Of a DNA stretch of 53,762 bases, positions 1 through 11,153 are shown one piece after another; the stretch's first letter is position 1, and the number at the start of each line of letters is the position of its first letter. The notes under the pieces were generated by a model. The model was not told where the DNA came from and did not search any database. It saw only the letters and a program-made list of their open reading frames with translations. This DNA comes from Dissophora ornata (taxonomy: Eukaryota; Mortierellomycota; Mortierellomycetes; Mortierellales; Mortierellaceae). The translations under genes were made by a program, and so were the position numbers. The stretch is taken from assembly GCA_025201705.1 (NCBI GenBank), contig MU616698.1:1-53762 (forward strand). Reading direction: 5' to 3'.

Positions 1-47
1 GTCTTCTTTAAGGGATTGGGGAGTCCGGAAGGGAGGCTACCGAACAT
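1..47 (-). CDS. 5' end of a large LRR-family paralogue, cut by the window edge
   Basis: Reading the minus strand from the ATG at 47, the codons give MFGSLPSGLPNPL followed by lysines. This matches the first residues of the intact family member at 992-4600, MYGSPRSGLPNPL. Only about 15 codons are inside the window, so neither function nor integrity can be judged. The same orientation and about 0.95 kb of spacing from the end of the next copy suggest a head-to-tail tandem array. The call rests on a 13-residue match with identical placement at the initiator; chance similarity is unlikely but possible. Confidence 0.6.
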   Translation of the reverse strand, partial: MFGSLPSGLPNPLKK

Positions 48-991
48 TATGTAGATGGAGGGGAGAGTATCGGTGAGTGGGTGGTTGGAGATTGGGGAAG
101 GCGAGGAGGATACAGATAGAAAACAAAAGAACAAACAAAAAAAAAGAGGGCGTTTAGTCTACAAAGGACGGGAGACGCAACTGTAAGAAGCAGACGGCTT
201 TTTTTGTGGTTTGCGAATGTTTCCCCTTGTTTTAAGTCTGTGTAACTGCCACTCCGCCATCCCCGCCATCCCCTTTGTTTTTGCCACAAGGGCAAGGCTC
301 TCAGATGGTTGATGAGGCGAGGCTTGTGGAACGAGAGCTGCCCTCATGCTATTTGTTCTATTTTCCTATCGAAATTCATTCACCCTAATAATATTATTGT
401 TCTCGCACAATGATCGAGGTGGTGCCTGTCCAACGTGGTCCAAAAACACGCATCCCTTTTTGTCCTACTGAAACACGCTCTCTTGCCACAGTATGCCGAT
501 CGCATATTTAAAACATTTTGACAGAGGCATGCAGGAGAGTTTATTTATGATTCGTGTATTCTATTCTACACGCATCCTCAGATCCATCATGCGATGAACT
601 GCGGAGAGCCGCGGGGGAGGGGATGGGGCGTCCTCAAAACTCTGTCTAGCTCAGAAAACTCGCATAATTCTGCATTAATGCTAACCTCCGAGGCTATTTG
701 CCTTTCAGCATTAGTCACACCCCAAGGTCTATCCACAGAAACGGAGATACGAGTAAGGTGGTATCTTGATCTCGATGCCAGGTCACTACCAGTGCGTTCA
801 TATCGGCGTGATTTTTTTCAGCCAGGCACTGTAGGCACTATAGGCACTGTAGACCCTCAGAAAGGAGTCGATAGCCTTGCGGGTGTGCGTTAATCTGCAA
901 CACAGTTCATCATTTGTGCATGCGATGCTCTCGAAATTCTTGAACTTTTTTGTTTTTGTTTTTATTTTTATTTTTGTCGCGGGTGTTATCA
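48..991. other. Intergenic region between two tandem family members
   Basis: No convincing gene is seen. The part next to 47 should be the promoter and leader of the left-edge paralogue and is G/A-rich on the plus strand. A short imperfect repeat of GGCACTGTA/GGCACTATA lies at about 824-850. The T-rich stretch at 945-975 is just downstream of the stop codon at 992 and probably belongs to the 3' end of that minus-strand gene. Small reading frames here have no recognisable content. Confidence 0.5.
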
Positions 992-3900
992 TTATTCATC
1001 TATCATTTTTGTGACATTGGTTATCCACACATCCGGTGTGCGATTGATCAGGCGAATACCACGAGGAATCAGCTTTAAAACATCCTCTGGCACTGTGAAC
1101 CCACGTTGTTCGAACGCCTTTGCCCACCCTTCTGCGACATCGTCGTGGATAGAAATCTTTGTCCACTGAGGTCCAAACGCAACCACAAGATCTGCCAAGT
1201 AAGGACTGATACTAATCTGCCCACTGCGCCGCTCAGTGACGGTCGCCTCCCATGTCCGGTCCACCAACACTACGAGCTCCAGTAGTGTCGACAAAGAGGC
1301 CTGCAAGACATACCGCAGACCATAGAGCATTCCATAACTGACGCCTGAGGTCTCGATCTCGATGTGCTGAAGGGCGAGTGTACCTCCTGCGCGCGTGATC
1401 TCGAGTAAAGAGTTCAGCACATCACTATCGATATTAATTTTTGTCAGCTGGGTGCCGTAGACCCTGAATAAGGTGTCGATGACATCGCGGGGGGCTTTGA
1501 TTGATAGCAGCTCCAGCTCGACCGAGGTGTTGCCCTGCAAGTCCCTGATTGCGAGTTGGTTGCGACGGCTGTAAAACTTGAGGGTGTGCAACATACTGGT
1601 CTCTTCGTATACGAGGGCTTCCTTCACAGCAATATGCAGCTTTATGAAATCGGTCGTTTCGCATTGGATCATTATCTTGGTTAGACCAGAGTTCCTCGAG
1701 ATGATCCCCGCCAACGGTCGTGTGTCAAAATTAGCCTTGACATAGAGTCCGGGACGAACATGGAGAGATCGGAGTGCACGGACATCTTTGAGAAGTGGGC
1801 TGGAAAGATCGAAGACGACAAGGTCCATGGCATCCGGTATGCCCCCTTTGAATTGCGCTCGCAGTCCACTAAACTCGCCTCCGTCGAGCGTCAGATGTTC
1901 CAAGGTGCAGAAATCATAGTTGATGCTCTTAATGGCCATGTAGGCTGCATCGATCTCATTGCTACTCAGATGCAATTCCTTTAAGTGAGGACAGTTTTCA
2001 AGCAGCTCAACAGCTTTTGGTCCATCCTTCTTCCAGTCTATGCGCTCCGTGATCTTCAGGACGCGGAGGTTTGTTGCCGTGGCTGGGATGGTAACTCGAG
2101 AAAAAAACCCCGTGTAGTCGTGTAAGCCAAAGGTCTGCATTTTGGGGCTCATCATGATCTGCCATAGCGGATTCGATCTCTTGCCTCGACTCAGGATGTC
2201 AACTGTGGCAATGTTGGGTGATGTACATGTCAGATCGAAAGTAGATATGTTGGACCGGAGAATCACATCTCTCAGTGCCTTGAGATCGTTCAAAGAAACA
2301 TCCCATGTCAACGTGGCCTTGAGCTCCTGAATAAACTTGCCCCACTCCAGCGCTTTGTAGAACTGAGTTGCCACTGTAGTAGAGGGTAGAGAGCCTTCGA
2401 CTCGACCCCTGAACTCATCAAACGTTCCTCGGTTCACAGTGATCGCATCAGACAGGTTCTTGATGACCGCGACATTATAAGTTTCGCGGTAATGATCCAG
2501 ACATACCCACTTGGCATATCCCTCTTCGGTCACGATTCGGTAAAGATTGCCTAGGACCTGATTGGTATCCTTCCTCTTCAGAAATGTTCCTAACTGTCTC
2601 ATATCCGTTCCCTGCAATACTTCCAGCTCATCCTTCTTGTAACCATATCTGGCATCCCCTGCGAGTGTTGAACGACCGTCCTCGCTTAGTAGGTATCCAA
2701 GGTAGTCCATAGCCTGATCGATGCCGGGCTCAAGGAGAGAGTTGTCAAGCGGGTTGTTGGTCTGGTCCGCTGCTCCAACCCCACTTGACTGTCCCAATGC
2801 TGGAACTACGAATCCGGCGACCGAGATTCCAAATTTTAGCATATATAGAAGGACCATCATATAGGATCCAAAACGACCAAAGAACTCGATTGGGCGCGAA
2901 ATCTCGTAGCCCTCGTGCTTTGCCAGATGGATGTGGTGCGGGATCTTGCTGTCCTGGTTCAATTTTGTATGTTCCCCGCACTCGCACAAGAAATGAAGCT
3001 GAAGCGTATTTTGGAGAAGTTTTTGAGGATCCCACGCGGAGCTATCCTTTGGAAGGACGATAAATAGCCTCGGGATCGGGTACTCGTGCAACTCAAAGTT
3101 TTGTGTCAAAACGGCTTGAATCCGCGTTTTTACAGCGGCAAGTTGGTCCAGTGTTTGCTGTTGCTGTAACTTTGTCATGACTTCCTGCATCTCCAACATT
3201 TGTCGTTGCAGCTCCTGATTTTTCGCCATCTCTGCCTGCAACATCTTGAATTGTTGGAGAAACTCGTTCTGGATGAGATTCGCATGTGCTGTCTGACCTT
3301 CCTGGATGCATTGCAGAAATGACTGGTACAGGTCTACGGAGGAGCGATAGCTCGTCTTAGCCTCGTCAGGCAGCGAAGGTTCTGATAAGATACTGTCCCG
3401 CCGGGCTATAGCTGAGCCGACCAAGGGAAACATTGATATGCTTATATTGGAGATGATTTTGCTGGGGATTTCGTCATAACGATAAACCTGAGAAGCCTGA
3501 GGAGCCTGAGGAGATCGAGGGGACACTATTGAGTTGCGCATTCGTAGTAGTGACCGGTCCTTCCCTGTATGAGGCGCTTGTTCCTGTCTAGTAGTGGTTG
3601 CTTGACTCCGAGCAGTAAGAGGTGCCTTTCCCTGTTCGATAAGAGATGCTTGATCTCGCGCATAAGGCAGCTCTAATTCCCGCCCACGAAGAGGCACTAG
3701 TTTCCGATCACTGAGAGGTGCTAGCTTCCGTCCGCTGAGAGGCACCAATTCCTGTTCGTTGAGAGGCTGTTGGCCACTTCGAAGTGCCTGTGTAATGGCA
3801 TCGACTTTTGGGTTGCCTTTTTTAAGCTTTGGAGGCTTTGGGGACTTCGGAGACTTTGGAGACATAGGAGACTGAATGGGCTGAAGGTTGCGAGGTATGA

Positions 3901-4600
3901 GCTGCCGAGTAGGGGTGGATGGTGCTTGCCCGAAATTGTGATTGAACCATCCATTGCGCTGAGAGTAAGGAAGGCGTGAGGTGGCTCCCTGTTCGATAGC
4001 GGGAGAACGTGGAGAAAAAGGCATTGCAACGGCATGACCATCGATGCGGAAACGGTCTAGAGAAGAAGATAGACTGGGGGTCGAGTATAGGGATCTGGTG
4101 TTGCCTGTTTGACTTGAGGGATAAGTCCGAGAAGTCCGAGTTGAAGACCCGGAACCCATAATGACTTTTACGTTCGAGTAAGGTTGATGTTCTATCCGGA
4201 GTGGTTGTAGTCTAGCAAGGCACAAGGTTGGTTTATCATTATTTGGTCTGGAAGACGCACACCCATGGACATTGTATCACTGCGCTGCACTGCACTCCAC
4301 GATGGACTGCCACCACACCGTGTGCCAGAAATCAAGGAATGCACTTTCATTTTACCTATTGCCATCAGCATCCGCCATAAACCCGACAATCCGCTTGCCG
4401 CATTGAAGGCGAGAGACTTTTGGAAAGGCATCCAGGATATCGTCCCACATCACAAACGACCGTCCTTGTGTGAGGGATGTCCCTGGAAACACCCTAAGCT
4501 CAAATGTATCGTGTTCATCATGGAACTCTTGGTAATCACCGTCCGACACTGACGCCTGTTGCAATGGGTTTGGAAGTCCAGAGCGGGGGCTACCGTACAT
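992..4600 (-). CDS. Large LRR-like multidomain protein, lineage-type paralogous family (member A)
   Basis: Two exons on the minus strand, 4600-4356 and 4211-992, give 1154 codons plus a stop. The donor reads AG|GTAAA and the acceptor CTAG|A, so an Arg codon is split by the intron. Residues about 20-105 form an N-terminal module. Residues about 105-400 are disordered, with SPK and PLSxRKL repeats, then a Gln-rich coiled coil. A conserved block follows: PRLFIVLPK at 462-470, FLCECG at 489-494, HIHLAKHEGY at 508-517 and LYRIVTEEGYAKWVC at 638-652. The C-terminal half has LRR-like leucine spacing such as CPHLKELHLSSNEID. The gene at 30103-33679 shares the architecture, the intron position and the motif spacing. 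No enzymatic motif, signal peptide or membrane segment is evident. Function is unknown; an intracellular recognition or scaffold role is only a guess from the LRR-like part. Confidence 0.85.
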
Positions 4601-5139
4601 TATATTGAATGAAAGGGTGAAGGGAGTGAAGATTTGGGCGAGGCAGGGCGAGGCAGGGCGAGGGGGGAGGGAAGAAGAAGGGAGAGGACAAGGTCAAAAG
4701 AATAGAGAGAAACAATGGGTAATTTTTAAACGAGCAATATAGTTTGGCAGGCAATTAGATCTTTTTGATTTTGCCACTTTTTTGAGGAGGCTCTCATCTC
4801 AGCGCAAGTGGAGGGCAGAGCGTGGTTGAGTGTCACACAAAGAAGAAACATAAACACTGGTGGTGTCAGTCAATGCTCCGGTTTGTTTGTGCTGGCACAT
4901 CTTGCAACCAGTCGGTGTCGGAGGTCCAGGTCCACACTCACTGCTTTTGCCAAATGTGAGGATGCACAGATGCTCGCAACCCTCTTTTTTATATTACTAC
5001 AGGGTTCAAAAACCATGTACTTAGGGGTTTGTTCCAGGGCTGGGCCAGCTGTCTAGCGATATGTCTCAGCTACAACCGCGCTCAAGAGGCTTTATTGAGC
5101 ACCAGGGTTCACTTTTGCACTACCCTGACGGTGTAGACA
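4601..5139. other. Upstream region of family member A
   Basis: This is the promoter side of the minus-strand gene starting at 4600. It carries three tandem copies of a GGGCGAGGCA-like unit at about 4637-4668 inside a purine-rich stretch. No gene was recognised. The small plus-strand reading frame at 4808-5056 has no family resemblance. Confidence 0.4.
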
Positions 5140-5720
5140 TTAATCTAGATCTACTGGCACCAGGTCCAGAACATCGTTTGGCACAGTAAACCCAACGTTG
5201 CTCGTGATAGATATCATGGGCCGAATTTGACCACAAAATGGGCCGACGACTAACGCCGCTCTGATCAATGCGTCTCTCTTCGTTGGAAACGCCCCATGTT
5301 CCATTCAGTGTTTAGAATTGCAGTGAAGGTCAGCGTCGACGAAGGTCCTGAAGCATGTCCTCAGAGACGCTGGAGCTTCGGATCTTAACGTGCTTGAACA
5401 AAATCTTCACCGTGCGCTACTCTCCTTGACAGGTAGTTGTGTCAGCAACGGATTTTAGGACGTCGCTACCATTAATCCCGAGTTTCAGCATGCGCTAATG
5501 CATGCCATGCGTTGACTGTCATGAGCCCTAGATCGATGGAGTATTTATCTTGCATGGTACATTAAGGCCGTGACGTTCATGGAGAGCCCGATATCCTTGA
5601 GAAGAGAACTGGGGAGGCTCGAGACAGCCGACTCCATCGAAAGTGGCTTTCCACTCTCAAATCGGACCAATCTACTTGTTTCAACGAAAGTTGCAATTGG
5701 TAATGCAAATCACTCCGTAG
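5140..5720 (-). pseudogene. Decayed copy of the large LRR-like family (C-terminal part)
   Basis: On the minus strand the segment ending at a TAA (5140-5142) reads GFTVPNDVLDLVP, matching GFTVPEDVLKLIP near the C-terminus of member A. Just upstream are pieces matching its ERR and GPQWTKISI region. Around 5570-5630 the string SSLLKDIGLSMNVTAL resembles SSPLLKDVRALRSLHV of member A. The pieces lie in the correct order but are separated by deletions, frame changes and an in-frame TAA, so no long reading frame remains. It is therefore a relic of a third copy in tandem with member A. The upstream limit is uncertain and may reach 6.0 kb. Confidence 0.7.
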
Positions 5721-6390
5721 GCAATGGTTCAAGCAACATCGGGATCTCTCACCCACTATCTACTTCGACTTCTTCGACAGCAGCCATTTAGATTGTCAGA
5801 AACGGACGCGAGCAATATTTTTTGACCTCCTTAGCGGCTTCAGGAATATCCTCAAACCCAAGCAGACTGGTATCAATGACGTTGCTGAAGGAGAAGTACA
5901 ACGTCGACAAGAAAAAGGGAACCATGAAATGACAATCGCAGACTTGAGCTTGAGCAGCCATTGACAAAAAAAGAAGGGTTTCCGGCCGTCGGGGAGTTTT
6001 TTTGCAGTCGGTTCTAGATCTTCAGTCGACTTGGCTAACGGATATTAAAACAACCTACTTCCTCAGGCATTTGCGGTGTTTCAGGCCACGTCAACTCATC
6101 CATGAAGTATAAAACAGTACGCAACCGTCAATTCGGCTGAAGAATCAGTGGAACAGAAACCCTGAAAGGAGGAGGCCCAAACCCAGACAGTTATCACGAC
6201 GAACCACTCATTACTGCTATCCGTCCACGGTATGAGCGGTTCAATATCCACGCAGAAAAAAAGGTCGAAGAAAACAAGCGATAGCAGGCCAACTATTAAC
6301 ACTCGCGCTTGAGCGAAAGAGGAGTCACCTCAGAGTAATTTATATATAATGGCAGCCATCCTTAATCCTACGTTTGAGTGCTTAGTCTTT
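5721..6390. other. Degraded or non-coding DNA between the family relic and EMC4
   Basis: No reading frame here resembles a known family. The first 300 bases may be further decayed sequence of the relic to the left. The stretch just before 6391 is the 3' flank of the minus-strand EMC4 gene. Confidence 0.35.
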
Positions 6391-7190
6391 TTACAATGCC
6401 GTATACTCTGCCGGTATTTTAGGATCCAGAAATGCAAGCCAATCCGAGTGCGACGTTGGAAGAAGACCCATCGAGCTCAGTTTCCACATGCCAAGCAAGA
6501 TTGTTAAGATCTGCGTAGCCACAAATGTCAACTTCGGAAGTGCAAGCTTGCTCTCCATGAAGCTAACCTTGACCGGTGAAATAGTCTCATACCTTTCAAA
6601 CACTAGGAAACAGATGTACCGCGCGACAGTCAGTCGACATGGCCAGGAGTGTTAGGAAACCGACAAGAACGAGTGAATTTTTTTTTGAGTACAATGTCCA
6701 TTACCTTGCGACATATTCATAAGGGCTTTGATAGGCGAGAACATGAGCATCGCCGTGATAGCGACAGAAAAGATTTGGACGGTGTTGCCGCTCATCCAGA
6801 GCATGAACGCTTGCATCGGAAGTTGTTTTCCGGGTCCGAGCGCGACATCCCATGCTTTCTAAAGAGACAAGAAAAAGAAAAGAAAACATCAGGTGTCAAG
6901 GAAAGCGCACGCTTTTGCGCCTCACCGTGATATATCCGCAGGTCTTCTTATTCTGCACTGTTTGCATACTTGGCTTTGAGCAGCTCATTATCGACTTCTC
7001 TGTTCTTGGAACCACTCTAGGGAGAACAACAAACAATAACGAAAGCATCCATGTTAGGACAATTGCCTACCGCCGCGCTGGGGTGCAATAGAGAGCAATT
7101 GAGAATGAGTAGACGTACATGTCCCCTAGAGGCAACTTCCTTGGGTTTCACATAGCCAGGTGGGTCGACTACCACACGTCTTTGGAAGCG
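6391..7190 (-). CDS. EMC4: ER membrane protein complex subunit 4 (EMC4), 5' end unresolved, possible frame break
   Basis: EMC4 is a subunit of the ER membrane protein complex that helps insert and stabilise membrane proteins. Three minus-strand exons can be assigned: about 7190-7119 (PPGYVKPKEVASRG), 7016-6970 (NREVDNELLKAK) and 6858-6705 (KAWDVALGPGKQLPMQAFML, a hallmark of the family). A last exon at 6602-6391 encodes the second half, including MGLLPTSHSDWLAF before the stop; that string is typical of the EMC4 C-terminus. Splice sites are good and phases agree between the last two exons. Exon 7016-6970 ends in phase 2, while 6858-6705 must be read from phase 0, so one base appears to be missing at this junction. 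The first exon or exons with the start codon were not identified. Confidence 0.8.
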
Positions 7191-7844
7191 GGGTGACAAC
7201 GTTGCGGTGTGAGTACCGATCAAGTGTGCTGGATATGTTATGCGAGATAGGATGAGCTCTTACTTTGCTGAATCTGGTGTCTGGAAATTGAGAGAAATGG
7301 GAAGAGCTGATGGGCAGAAAAAGGATCCCACCAAACAAAATCAAATGGCGTGTGCCCGTGACCCATTCACAGGGCACAGACCTGGTTACTCCGACACAAA
7401 TGACGCGTTTTGCAACGCGTTTTGGATTATATTTTTTTTTATTGTCCGGCCAGAGCCTTTCATCTTCCGCATGGTGCATTTGAAACATTATCACGAATTC
7501 CGAATGCTCGATTACGGCACAAAATGCAGGGCCGTTTTTTTTTAATGTCACTTTCAAAACAGCGGCTATTACATGAACGTCCTTGATTTCAATAGCGCAG
7601 TCTATCACATTGGCAGTGAGAGACAAAAATGGCCAGGAGTTTGATGCAATAAGATTGATGAGGAAGGTCCTTGTCCATGATTTTACTTGTTGCTCGAAAA
7701 GAATTATGGAGAAAAATTAAGACGAATAAAAAAAAAAGCCCACCAAAACCTGAAAAACGATGTATATAAATGATATGCTCTATTAGGGTCTCCCGTTATC
7801 CTGTATCCTTTTAACTCTCTCATCCCCCTCCTCCTTTCTATGGT
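7191..7844. other. Region between EMC4 and the TMEM135-like gene
   Basis: It should contain the start codon exon and promoter of EMC4. A donor-like AAA|GTAAGA on the minus strand near 7262 could close an upstream EMC4 exon, but the frame does not join cleanly. The 166-codon minus-strand reading frame at 7126-7626 covers EMC4 coding sequence in another frame and looks like a shadow. The A-rich stretch at 7725-7740 is the 3' flank of the next gene. Confidence 0.35.
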
Positions 7845-10049
7845 CTAGTTGCGTCCGAAAACACGCGTCAAGACCGTAAGGTAGTGTTTGTTGATCACAC
7901 TGGGCTCGTTCTGGTATAAAGTCATCATCACTCCCATCGATGCGCAAAAGAGGGCGATGTCGCCGTTCGGGATATTCTTAACAAGTCCACGCTTCATCAT
8001 CAACTTCCATGTCGTCTCCAGAGCGCGTGGCAAGCAATACAATGCCAATTCCATCTGGCGACCTGGTGCCTCAATCAACACGGCAAATCCGGCGACGATT
8101 CCGTTTAGCAGGTAACTAGAAATAACATCGGTGGAGACAGAAAAGCAGGCCCAGTTAGCTACCACGATTAAAGATAGAGCTAATCAAAGCTCAAAAAAGT
8201 AATCGCCAAGTTTCTCGGCACATACTTGAGGTTGGTCTCGCGCCTGAAAATCCTTCTTGAGATGCATGGGACGTAGAATGCTGCAAGGACATAGACGGTC
8301 AAGAAGATGCACGACCTCAGTGTTGATTTGACGTAGCGCTTGACTGAGTCTGTTGGGTTGGTGACAATCTTCTTGTGCTGGAATACCAACGTCACGATCT
8401 ACATTGCGGTAATAAGCACGAAAATATGACATTAGCAGCGAGGCCTCCTTTCCATGCTATTTTAGCGAATAACCCCTTGTAAAATTCAAGGCACTTACGA
8501 GGTTGAGTGTTCCATACATCCTGAGCGCACGTCCGAACTCTCCCGTTATAGTGTCGACCGCATGTCGGTTGCATCCATACAAAGGATGTAACAACGCACA
8601 ACACTGGTAGTCGTGATGAATATTTGCCGGCAATAACGTCGCAATATTCGGTGAAATGTTCTCTGCAATGAACTCATGCGACGGCACGCCAGCTGGGATA
8701 CCAATATGCTCAAACCCTGATGGGCCTTCCTTCAACAACTCAAACTGTGACCGGAACGTCTCGACCAAAGGTGGGAACATGGGTCCGAACTTTTGCGGAA
8801 GACCCGAGTGTTGCATAATAAAATTGTAGTATGATTTCGGCATGGCATCTGGTTCAATCACGCACGAGTACAGGTTGACCATGGCCGTGAGTGACATAAG
8901 CGCCGTTGCTGCTGAGGAAGACATGATCTTGGCCAGAATATCGTCCCATCCAGGCTTGGTCACCAGCGCCTTCTTCTCAGTTCCTGACATTTCCAACGCA
9001 TCTCTCAGAACCTGGTTTCCAGCAGCTTTTTTGGCCTGACGACGCTCTGCCCAATTCTTCATTGCATAGCTAGATCCAAATTGAATAGAACGTGTAAAGA
9101 GGTAGAGAGTCAAAGCTGTCCTGCGGCTCTTGTTCTTATCCAGAAGCAAAGTCAATCCCGCGACGGATCCTGCCACAAAGGCGTTGAGACGATCGCCAGC
9201 GACGTCGGGGCGGAAGCGGCGCATTGTGCACAGCACCAATTTGTATGCCGACAAGAATGACGACAAAAAGAAAGCAAACCCAACAGTGTCACTTCCACCA
9301 CCCTTCTTCAAAATACTTGGGCTATTGAGATGAGGTGGCCATGGCAACAGTTGAGGTGAGGATTCGCGAGCGGTCAGTCCAATGATCGTCCTCTTGTACA
9401 TAAACACACTCATCGATCGATTGCCAGTGGAGGCTTTCTCTCTGCAACTTTACTTTTTGAGGATCTTGCCGGTCAGGATAGAGGGCAGGACTGCGATCGC
9501 GTACTTGACAAGGTACGCGACCAGCCAGGTCTTGATGAAGCCACGAGTGACGTTCTGGGTGCAAGTCTTGCCATCGTGTTTGCATTTGTTGACCCGCTGT
9601 CTGTTCTGTGTGATCTCGAGGTTCAGCCTCTGCAGGTTATGACTAACAGAATAACAACAACGAAAAAAGAAAGAGGAATGCATGTGAGATAGGGAATCAT
9701 GACAGTCTCAAGAATGCACTTTCAGGGCTTGTGGCGGTGGTGATACAAGAGCGGATTGCCCGATTCAGAACACGGCAAATGGAAGGGGTTGGCGGGGTCG
9801 CACTTTTATTCTGTGCCCAGGCACGACAGGAACTGCTGCCCCTTCCTGGCGTTGCTCGCACAAGTGCCATTAAACTGCAAGAGCGCGCCCTGCAGGGGTG
9901 CTCAACCGTTCGTCGTACCTGCTAAGGCGCTGCAGACGCTGCTGGAAGTTGTTGAACCCGGAGATGACCTTCTCTGTCTCCCTGTCTGTCAGGAACTTTG
10001 ATATCAAGGCTGCAATGGCCTCGAGAAAGTTTTCATAGGCGTTGTCCAT
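7845..10049 (-). CDS. TMEM135-like multi-pass membrane protein
   Basis: Five minus-strand exons join in phase: 10049-9919, 9642-9454, 9321-8499, 8398-8226 and 8115-7845, giving 528 residues. Acceptors are TAG and donors include GTACGA, GTAAAG, GTAAGT and GTATGT. The protein matches TMEM135 and related peroxisomal membrane proteins: a Cys-bearing N-terminal part (CKHDGKTCTQ), hydrophobic segments, a second Cys/His cluster (CCALLHPLYGCNRH) and a C-terminal block with ELALYCLPRALETTWKLM. Animal TMEM135 is linked to peroxisomes, mitochondrial dynamics and lipid handling; the fungal role is less clear. The ATG at 10049 was chosen because it opens a helical segment (MDNAYENFLEAIAAL) and every downstream phase fits. 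The gene is divergent from the ABC transporter. Confidence 0.88.
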
Positions 10050-11153
10050 TGGTTCCGAGGAGGAGAGGGAGAGGGAGAGAGAGGGGGGACGCAGGGGGAG
10101 ATGAAGAGATGAGGGAGAGGGAGAGGGAAAGAGATGAGTTGGCTCTGGTTGATGGGGAGGGGAGACGTGATCGCTGTGAGGAACGAGGATGACTGCTTTG
10201 AGCAATCGTCGATCGAATTTCTATTGGTGCGGCCGGGTTACGGTTGTGCAAGGAAGGGGACGCGCTGTTTGGGGCGAAAGAAGATGATGTCGCCTTTTTT
10301 TTGATGGGGATGGGGATGGGGGGAGATGAGTGCAGGGTGCAACACGACGTTTTCATGGGCTGATGTTATCTCCCCCACTCCTTTGTTGCGCACAGGTTTG
10401 TGTGCGTGCAGCATCTGCACTGCAGCAGAGATTTGTCTGTCCGTGGGACATGATCGAAAACAGACGCTACTGTGCTGCAGCGTTGCGGCTCTCCCGCGGC
10501 TGTGTGCGAGTTCTTTCTATCCACTCAATCGATGTCCGTGGGATCGTAACTGCTGCGACCTTGTCCCTGTGAAAGTTGGCTGCCAGTGCGGCGTCACCCA
10601 TTCCTGCGATGTGATGTCAACAGCGTATATTCAACCCTAATCCTCTGCGCATAAATTTCTTGCCGTTGACGCACTTTTACTCATCTCTCTTTTCTCTTGT
10701 CTTTTATTCCTTATAGACAGTTGCTGCACTTCTTCACCTCTTTATTCCTCTCCGCTTTCACTCGCCTTGCTCGGCAGAAGAAAGGAAGAACAGCATTTGT
10801 AGACAGAATCTTGCTCTTCGCAAAGGCAGAAACAAAGAACTCAAGGAACTCCTTCTGCATATCCTCGCTCATTACTTTTGCTACTCCATGGCCAATCAGC
10901 TTGTATTGTCCAAGAAGACGTGGCTGCAGTCGGACCGCCCCTCTCTCCTAGCTTCTCCCCTCCGCTCTCTCTGCCGACATGGCGAGGGTTGGGTAGGTGG
11001 AAGATTTTCCATGCGATTGGCGCAAGGTTTGCGGTTGAAAAAACTAACATTCAATCCCTGGGCGATCCAAAATAGGGCCCGTTCGCTCCTTCGCGCTATG
11101 ATCTGACTCCATGCTTCGAGTACAGGTAAATTGAAAGGACCAGTCGACCGGCC
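10050..11153. promoter_or_regulatory. Divergent promoter region between the TMEM135-like gene and the ABCC transporter
   Basis: About 1.1 kb separates two outward-facing genes. The part next to 10049 is strongly G/A-rich on the plus strand (10060-10140), i.e. pyrimidine-rich on the coding strand of the minus gene, as is common in fungal leaders. The part before 11150 may hold an unassigned first exon of the ABC transporter. A CAG|GTAAAT at 11123-11131 could be either an acceptor or a donor. No TATA box or named operator can be assigned with confidence. Confidence 0.4.

Noticed and set aside
594..893. 99-codon plus-strand reading frame
   Set aside because: No homology, no splice context and it lies in the tail of the minus-strand gene region.
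7126..7626. 166-codon minus-strand reading frame
   Set aside because: It overlaps EMC4 exon sequence in a different frame, has no family resemblance and biased composition; a shadow frame.
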